DNA from: Streptomyces sp. V3I8
GTDB lineage: Bacteria > Actinomycetota > Actinomycetes > Streptomycetales > Streptomycetaceae
DNA length: 64,000 nucleotides
Assembly (NCBI RefSeq): GCF_030817535.1
Contig: NZ_JAUSZL010000002.1
Span: forward strand, 2,108,001 to 2,172,000
Direction of reading: 5' to 3'
Made by a program: the position numbers and the translations under genes. Below the pieces are notes generated by a model that was not told where the DNA came from, searched no databases, and saw only the letters and a list, made by a program, of their open reading frames with translations. Shown here in pieces: positions 59,620 to 64,000 of this stretch (the first letter of the stretch is position 1; each line of letters starts with the position of its first letter).

Positions 59620-60509
59620 CGGCGCTCGCACGGCGCTGGGACATCCTCGCCGAAAGCATCCAGGGGTTCGGCAAACGGCAGAACCAGGACTGGTACGCGT
59701 GCACCGGCAGCGGTTCCGGCGCCGACCCCCTCGTCCTCGCGGTGGCGGACGGCCACGGTTCGGCCGCGTACCCGCGCAGCGCGCTCGGTGCACGGTTCGC
59801 CGTGGACCGGTTCGTCGTGCTCGCGGCGGAGTTCGGCCGGGCGGCCGGCGGCTGCCGGGAGCCGGGCCGGCTCACCCGGCTGATGAACCACGCCCGCAAC
59901 GACTTCCCGCGCGCCCTCGTCCAGGCCTGGCGCGAGGAGGCCCTCGGGCACTGGTCGCGGCACCGCCCGGTGGCCGACCTGGGGCTGCCCGAACCCGGCC
60001 CCGACGAGAAGCTGAAGCTGTACGGGACCACCCTGATCGGCGCGGTCGTGCTGCCGGGGCTCCTGACGGCCTGGCAGATCGGCGACGGCGACCTGGCGGT
60101 GGTGGGCCACGACGGCTCGGTGGGCCGCCCGCTGGCCCCGGCCGAGGACGACCTGGCCGACCTGGGCGACGAGACCGAGTCGCTGTGCGGGCCGCAGGCG
60201 TGGCGCGCGGTGCGCACGCACTGGGCGCCCGTGTTCGAGGAGGCGCGGGTGCCGCGTCTGGTGGTGCTGTCCACGGACGGTCTGTCGAAGAGCTTCGCCC
60301 GGGGCGACGGCTTCACGGAGTTCGTCGGGGACCTGGACGGACGGCTCGCGACCGAGGGCGTCGAAGGCGTGCGGACCGCGCTGCCGGACTGGCTGCGGCA
60401 CGCCTCCCGCCACTCGGGCGACGACACCACGCTGGCGGCGGCCCTCCTGCACCCGTACGCGGCGGACACCGCGACAGACACCAGGACCGAACGGAAGACG
60501 GAGAAGTAG
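59616..60509 (+). CDS. PP2C-family protein phosphatase (YegK-like)
   Basis: A 297-residue phosphatase. Metal motifs are intact: GKRQNQDWYACTGSG, VLAVADGHGSAAYPRSAL, WQIGDGDLAVVGHDGSVG, LSTDGLSKSFARGDGF and HSGDDTTLAAALLHP. GTG 59616 (GTGA overlap with the vWA stop) was chosen; an in-frame GTG precedes it by one codon. PP2C enzymes remove phosphate from Ser/Thr. The expected substrate is the kinase next door, or the vWA protein. It ends one base before the kinase ATG, so the balance of kinase and phosphatase is kept by coupled translation. Confidence 0.92.
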   Translation: MTALARRWDILAESIQGFGKRQNQDWYACTGSGSGADPLVLAVADGHGSAAYPRSALGARFAVDRFVVLAAEFGRAAGGCREPGRLTRLMNHARNDFPRALVQAWREEALGHWSRHRPVADLGLPEPGPDEKLKLYGTTLIGAVVLPGLLTAWQIGDGDLAVVGHDGSVGRPLAPAEDDLADLGDETESLCGPQAWRAVRTHWAPVFEEARVPRLVVLSTDGLSKSFARGDGFTEFVGDLDGRLATEGVEGVRTALPDWLRHASRHSGDDTTLAAALLHPYAADTATDTRTERKTEK

Positions 60510-61853
60510 ATGACCGGCATGCTCGACAGCGGAACCCGCCTGACCGCGGACACCGGTGAGGAGGTCCAGGTCGTCGGCATGTTGGGGGCGGGCGGCCAGG
60601 GCGAGGTCTACCGGGTGCGGACGTCCGCCGGTGAGAAGGCCCTCAAGTGGTACTACCCGACCTGCGCGACCCCCGGGCAGGACGGGATCGTGCGGGAGCT
60701 GGTGGACCGCGATTTCGACGACGACCGCTTCCTGTGGCCCGAGACGTACATGCCGTGGCACCGCGGGTCGTTCGGGTACCTGATGGGGCTGCGGCCCGAG
60801 CGGTTCAAGGGACTGCCCGACCTGTTCCGCCGCCGGCTGCGCACCAGTACGCGCGCGTTGCTGACGGCCTGCCTCTACACCGTGGAGGCGTACCAGGCGC
60901 TCCACTCGCGCGGCATCGCCTACCGGGACATCTCCTGGGGCAACGTCTTCTTCGACCCGGACACCGGCGACATCCTCGTCTGCGACAACGACAACGCGGT
61001 GGTGGAGGGCGACGTGAGCGGCATCTCCGGGACGATGGAGTTCATGGCGCCCGAGCTGGTGCGCGCCGATCCCGGGGCCCGTCCCGGTACCCAGTCCGAC
61101 CTGCACTCGCTGGCCGTCCTGCTGTTCATGTTCCTGATGAACCACCATCCGCTGAAGGGGAAGGCGGAGCTGACGATCCACTGCCTGGACGAGGCGGCCG
61201 AGCGGAAGCTGTACGGGAAGAGCCCGCTGTTCGTCTTCGACCCGGCGGACGACTCCAACGAGCCGGACCCGATGGAACACGCGACGGTGCTGGCCACCTG
61301 GGACGCCGCCGCGGGCACGCTGCAGGAACTGTTCCGGCGCAGCTTCACGGCCGGACTGCACGATCCGGCGGTCCGGGTACGGGAGTCGCAGTGGCGCGAC
61401 GCGCTGCGCGCCGTACGGGACTCGGTGGTGGAGTGCGCGTCCTGCGGGCGGCAGAACATGACGGAGCCGGACGAGCACCGGCACCCGGCGCCCCGCCCGT
61501 GCTGGGGCTGCGGCTCCCGGCTGGTGCTGCCGCCGCGCCTGACGGTGACCACTCCCCCGCCGCGCACCGAACGCCACGTCCGGCTGCCGCGCGCGGCCCG
61601 CGTGCACGCCCACCATCTGCTGGCCGAGCCCGCCCGGCACGACTACTCGGACGCGACCCTCGTGGCCGAGCTGGTGGAACACCCCGCGAAGCCGGGCCGT
61701 TTCGGTATCGCGAACCGCACCCGGGACACCTGGACGGGCACCCGCTCGGACGGCACGTCCCAGCAGGTCGGCCCCGATCAGACGGTGCCGCTGCGCTCGG
61801 GGCTGGAGCTGGAGCTGGGCGGCGGGGTCAGGGCGGTCGTACGGGCCAAGTGA
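60510..61853 (+). CDS. Divergent Ser/Thr kinase (YegI-like) with zinc ribbon and C-terminal beta domain
   Basis: A 447-residue protein. Kinase lobe: VGMLGAGGQGEVYRVRTSAG (Gly loop), EKALKWYYPT (catalytic Lys), ALHSRGIAYRDISWGNVFFD, where the HRD motif is YRD with its Asp and Asn kept, and ILVCDNDNAVVEGD in place of DFG. The APE helix appears as GTMEFMAPELVRAD. After about residue 300 a four-Cys zinc ribbon follows (VECASCGRQNM, RPCWGCGSRLV) and then a beta-rich C-terminal region (HDYSDATLVAELVEHPAKPG, FHA-like by eye). Preceded by GGAGAAG. The kinase completes the vWA/PP2C/kinase triad. Confidence 0.87.
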   Translation: MTGMLDSGTRLTADTGEEVQVVGMLGAGGQGEVYRVRTSAGEKALKWYYPTCATPGQDGIVRELVDRDFDDDRFLWPETYMPWHRGSFGYLMGLRPERFKGLPDLFRRRLRTSTRALLTACLYTVEAYQALHSRGIAYRDISWGNVFFDPDTGDILVCDNDNAVVEGDVSGISGTMEFMAPELVRADPGARPGTQSDLHSLAVLLFMFLMNHHPLKGKAELTIHCLDEAAERKLYGKSPLFVFDPADDSNEPDPMEHATVLATWDAAAGTLQELFRRSFTAGLHDPAVRVRESQWRDALRAVRDSVVECASCGRQNMTEPDEHRHPAPRPCWGCGSRLVLPPRLTVTTPPPRTERHVRLPRAARVHAHHLLAEPARHDYSDATLVAELVEHPAKPGRFGIANRTRDTWTGTRSDGTSQQVGPDQTVPLRSGLELELGGGVRAVVRAK

Positions 61854-61872
61854 CCGCCCCGGGCCGTCCGTA

Positions 61873-61900
61873 AACCCCGGGCCGCCTGTGACCCGGGGTT
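61873..61900. terminator. Bidirectional terminator ending the GTPase/TerY-P operon
   Basis: aaccccggg (61873-61881) pairs perfectly with cccggggtt (61892-61900) around a 10-nt loop. It lies 20 bp after the kinase stop and 17 bp before the end of the convergent gene at 61917, so it can serve both. Confidence 0.65.
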
Positions 61901-61916
61901 CACGGGCGGGCCGGGT

Positions 61917-62240
61917 TCACAGGCCGAGGACCCGGCTCAGCTCCTGCGCCAGTGCCAGTCCGCCGCTGCCTGCCGCGACGCCCACGGAGATCGTCTCCAG
62001 GGCGGAGCGGACGCGTCCGCGGTCGGGTGCGGCGCCGTCCTGCCCGGCGCGGGCCAGTTCGCCGCGTACGACCTCGGCCTGGGCGACGAGCGGCGGGTTC
62101 TCGGTGCGCAGGCGCTCGACGAGTTCGGCGGCCAGGCGCAGCGACTGGGCCGCGTCCGCCCCCTGGTTGATCTCGATGCGGCCGTGGTCGCCGAGGTTGG
62201 CGGGGCCGTTGACGTTGCCGTGGATGTTGAAGGTGCTCAT
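61917..62240 (-). CDS. Small helical protein with N-terminal amyloid-like motif
   Basis: A 107-residue protein. Residues 4-22 read FNIHGNVNGPANLGDHGRI, a Gly/Asn-rich, beta-prone segment that resembles the C-terminal motif of the next gene product (YNISGDINGPSNIGNQGQI). The remaining 80 residues are predicted helical (ADAAQSLRLAAELVERLRTE; ALETISVGVAAGSGGLALAQ). GGAG lies seven bases before ATG 62240. No enzymatic site. It may be a signalling adaptor that joins its neighbour through the shared motif. Convergent with the GTPase/TerY-P operon. Confidence 0.72.
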   Translation of the reverse strand: MSTFNIHGNVNGPANLGDHGRIEINQGADAAQSLRLAAELVERLRTENPPLVAQAEVVRGELARAGQDGAAPDRGRVRSALETISVGVAAGSGGLALAQELSRVLGL

Positions 62241-62313
62241 GTCTGGCTCCTGGTCGAGGTGCTGGTCGCCGTACGCGCGGACCGGGCGGGCGGAGTGCGC
62301 CGGGCGGCGGGGG

Positions 62314-63798
62314 TCACGGCCCCGTCCCCTGCTGGCCGCCGCCCTGACCCTGCTGCTGGCCGCCCGCCATGGTGATCTGGCCCTGGTTGCCGATGTTGCT
62401 GGGGCCGTTGATGTCCCCGGAGATGTTGTACGTCTGGGTGCTGATGATCTGCTGTGCCTTGTCGAACGAGCCGGTGTCGACGTTGTGGTCCTGGAGGAAG
62501 CGCTCGGTCGCGACCAGCACGCCCTGCTGGAGGCGGAACAGGAAGTCCTGCGCGTCGGTCTTCTCCGAGTAGCCGGCCTGCGACCAGTCGCCGTACCTCT
62601 CGCGCAGGCTGTCGGACGCCCCGTAGTCGTACACGGCGTGGTGTTCCCTGATCTCGCGGCGGGTCCTCGCCAGGGCACGGTCCGCCTCGCGCCGGTGGCG
62701 GCGCCGGGTCCGCAGGCGCCGGACGGCGCCGCTGAGTTCGGGCCAGACGTGCGTGGTGGCGTACGTGAGAAGGTTCCACCAGCGTTCCGCGCGGGCCACG
62801 GGCAGGGCGTCCACCCGGTGGAAGCGGCCGTGCAGCGGCGGGATCGCGTACGCGGCGACCTCCCAGGTGAGGCTGGGCCGGTGCAGGCGCGCCCGCAGGT
62901 ACATGGAGACGATGGTCCGGCCGCCCTCGCCGACGCGTTCGAGGCAGAGGTACGTGCGCATGCCGGCGCCGGGGTTCTGCAGACCGGCCTGGACGAGCTG
63001 CCGGGGAATCTGGGCGCGGGGGCGGCCGGCGCGGTCGGGCAGCAGATCGGGCAGGTGGAGGACGTTGCTGCCGATCACGTAGAGGCGGTTCCTGGCGCGC
63101 AGCCCTTCGAGGCCCGAGACGCCCTCCATCTCACGGGCGACGTAGGTGTGCAGGTCGACGGCGTCGAAGGGGCGGACGGTGAGTTTGCCGCCGGTGGGCG
63201 AGTCCGCGGGCCTGCTGACGTCGATCGGCTGCCAGAGCGTCTCCTTGATCTTGTCGCCGCTGCCGACGAACGGGTTGGTGCGCTCCGCGGAGTCGGTGTA
63301 CGGGACGACGTTGGCCTTCCTGAGCTCGCGCAGCCGGTCCTCGGCCTCCGGTTCGACGGCCGGGGCGAGGTCCTCGGCCCTGGTCAGGGTGCGGTAGACG
63401 CCCTGGGCCGCGGCCCAGGCCCGTGCCTCGTGGCGGTGGACCAGCCACCAGGCGGCGGCCAGGACCGCGAGGGGTCCGTACACGGCGGTCGCCGCGAGTG
63501 ATCCGTACCCCTTGACGAGGGCGCCCACGCCGAAGAGCAGGGCGGCCCAGCCCGCGAGGAGGAGCCGGGCGAGCCGGCGGTCGAGCGCGGCACGGCTGCG
63601 GACGGCCACGCGCGCGTGCCGGGCGAGCGCGACGAGGTTGACGCCGAGGGGCGGGCCCATGGCGTTCAGGCCGTCCCCGGTGAGCCGGTGGTCGGCCTCG
63701 TGGGCGAAGTCCGTGTCGAGATGTACGGACGCGCACAGCCGTCGTGTGACCGCGTCCTTGCGCATCTGCGGCAACGCCGGCAACTGTCTTGCGGCCAT
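62314..63798 (-). CDS. Membrane protein of unknown function with C-terminal amyloid-like motif
   Basis: A 494-residue protein. The N-terminal 70 residues are polar. Two membrane helices follow (LARLLLAGWAALLFGVGALV and YGPLAVLAAAWWLVHRH, residues about 70-115). Residues 150-440 are soluble and mixed (EDRLRELRKANVVPYTDSAE; LYVIGSNVLHLPDLLPDRAG; ERVGEGGRTIVSMYLRARLH). Residues 457-475 read YNISGDINGPSNIGNQGQI, followed by a Gln/Gly tail. ATG 63798 follows a GGGGGG-rich site. The start of the downstream small protein is 73 bp after its stop. No family recognised. The layout, membrane receptor plus shared short motif, suggests motif-based signalling. Confidence 0.7.
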   Translation of the reverse strand: MAARQLPALPQMRKDAVTRRLCASVHLDTDFAHEADHRLTGDGLNAMGPPLGVNLVALARHARVAVRSRAALDRRLARLLLAGWAALLFGVGALVKGYGSLAATAVYGPLAVLAAAWWLVHRHEARAWAAAQGVYRTLTRAEDLAPAVEPEAEDRLRELRKANVVPYTDSAERTNPFVGSGDKIKETLWQPIDVSRPADSPTGGKLTVRPFDAVDLHTYVAREMEGVSGLEGLRARNRLYVIGSNVLHLPDLLPDRAGRPRAQIPRQLVQAGLQNPGAGMRTYLCLERVGEGGRTIVSMYLRARLHRPSLTWEVAAYAIPPLHGRFHRVDALPVARAERWWNLLTYATTHVWPELSGAVRRLRTRRRHRREADRALARTRREIREHHAVYDYGASDSLRERYGDWSQAGYSEKTDAQDFLFRLQQGVLVATERFLQDHNVDTGSFDKAQQIISTQTYNISGDINGPSNIGNQGQITMAGGQQQGQGGGQQGTGP

Positions 63799-63835
63799 CC
63801 CGGTCCCCCCCCCACCCCGTAATCGCCCCATCACC

Positions 63836-64000
63836 CTATGGACACGGGGGGCCGTCTGTCCCGGAGTTGGCGGATGCGGCGGCGTCGCCGGCCAGCCGGA
63901 CCAGCTCGGTCACCGGCATCGAGCCGGCCGCCCGCCGTTCGCGCGCGAAGTCGCCGGCGAGGCGCTGCAGGAGTTCGTTGAGCGGGGTCGGTACGCCGTG
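63836..64000 (-). CDS. Ketopantoate reductase-like protein, C-terminal fragment (cut by window edge)
   Basis: The frame enters from the right edge and stops at 63836-63838, giving 54 visible residues. GVPTPLNELLQRLAGDFARE matches the C-terminal helix motif of 2-dehydropantoate 2-reductases (G-x-P-T-P-x-N). A Ser/Thr/Pro tail follows. The family normally reduces ketopantoate to pantoate with NADPH in pantothenate synthesis. Only the last 15-20% is present, so the paralogue cannot be told. It ends 37 bp upstream of the membrane-protein start on the same strand. Confidence 0.6.
   Translation of the reverse strand, partial: HGVPTPLNELLQRLAGDFARERRAAGSMPVTELVRLAGDAAASANSGTDGPPCP

Overview
The window is high-GC actinobacterial DNA and looks like a Streptomyces chromosome: GC-rich third codon positions, many GTG starts, ATGA/GTGA start-stop overlaps, Tat-exported and ricin-lectin-tagged secreted enzymes, a WhiJ/BldB-type regulator pair, and the usual Streptomyces order of sulfate-assimilation genes. 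No rRNA, tRNA, CRISPR array, transposase or phage gene was recognised. Gene order and codon use look chromosomal throughout.

Layout. (1) 1-12.5 kb: two MFS transporters (the first truncated by the window edge), an RsbW-like ATPase beside a WhiJ-like HTH/DUF397 pair, a His-rich Tat-exported PHP protein, a secreted endonuclease/phosphatase-like enzyme with a jacalin-like tail, a WrbA-like flavoprotein, a toroid/cupin/Nudix trio, a PEP-mutase-family enzyme and a second Nudix protein. (2) 12.7-24.4 kb: a secreted polysaccharide locus with an SGNH esterase, GH43-ricin, PQQ-type sugar dehydrogenase-PKD-CBM-ricin, ThuA-DUF1080-ricin, a LacI regulator and an intracellular ThuA protein. mmuM and a tandem 74-bp repeat lie inside it. 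A 12-bp operator core is shared by the LacI gene and the esterase. (3) 24.4-27.7 kb: a lipoprotein, a VOC protein, an AraC regulator and a YihY/BrkB membrane protein.

(4) 28.5-36.7 kb: a compact biosynthetic cluster. SbnA- and SbnB-like enzymes should make L-2,3-diaminopropionate (Dap). A stand-alone A-PCP protein and a separate PCP plus six-TM/three-soluble-domain protein together look like a split version of the poly-lysine synthetase (Pls) architecture. A SyrP-like Fe(II)/2-oxoglutarate oxygenase suggests hydroxylation. The likely product is a Dap homopolymer or oligomer. (5) 36.8-40.7 kb: an AidB-like acyl-CoA dehydrogenase, an unknown secreted protein and a GNAT enzyme. (6) 40.8-50.4 kb: assimilatory sulfur operon preceded by a 27-residue RRHVDL leader peptide: sir, zinc-ribbon protein, cysH, cysC, cysD, cysN, a short ORF ending in Cys codons, a sulfonate-type ABC importer and a sirohydrochlorin chelatase that would supply siroheme iron insertion for Sir.

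(7) 50.5-61.9 kb: a tightly coupled eight-gene operon: beta-rich adaptor, Zn-ribbon GTPase, GAP1-like protein, membrane-anchored GTPase, 40-residue membrane peptide, vWA protein, PP2C phosphatase and divergent Ser/Thr kinase. This combines a GTPase/GAP1 predicted conflict system with a TerY-P (YegL/YegK/YegI-like) phosphorylation triad. (8) 61.9-63.8 kb: convergent to it, two genes whose products share a glycine/asparagine-rich motif resembling bacterial amyloid-signalling motifs, one small and helical, the other membrane-anchored. The window ends in the C-terminus of a ketopantoate-reductase-like gene. The strongest candidates for undescribed biology are (4), (7) and (8).
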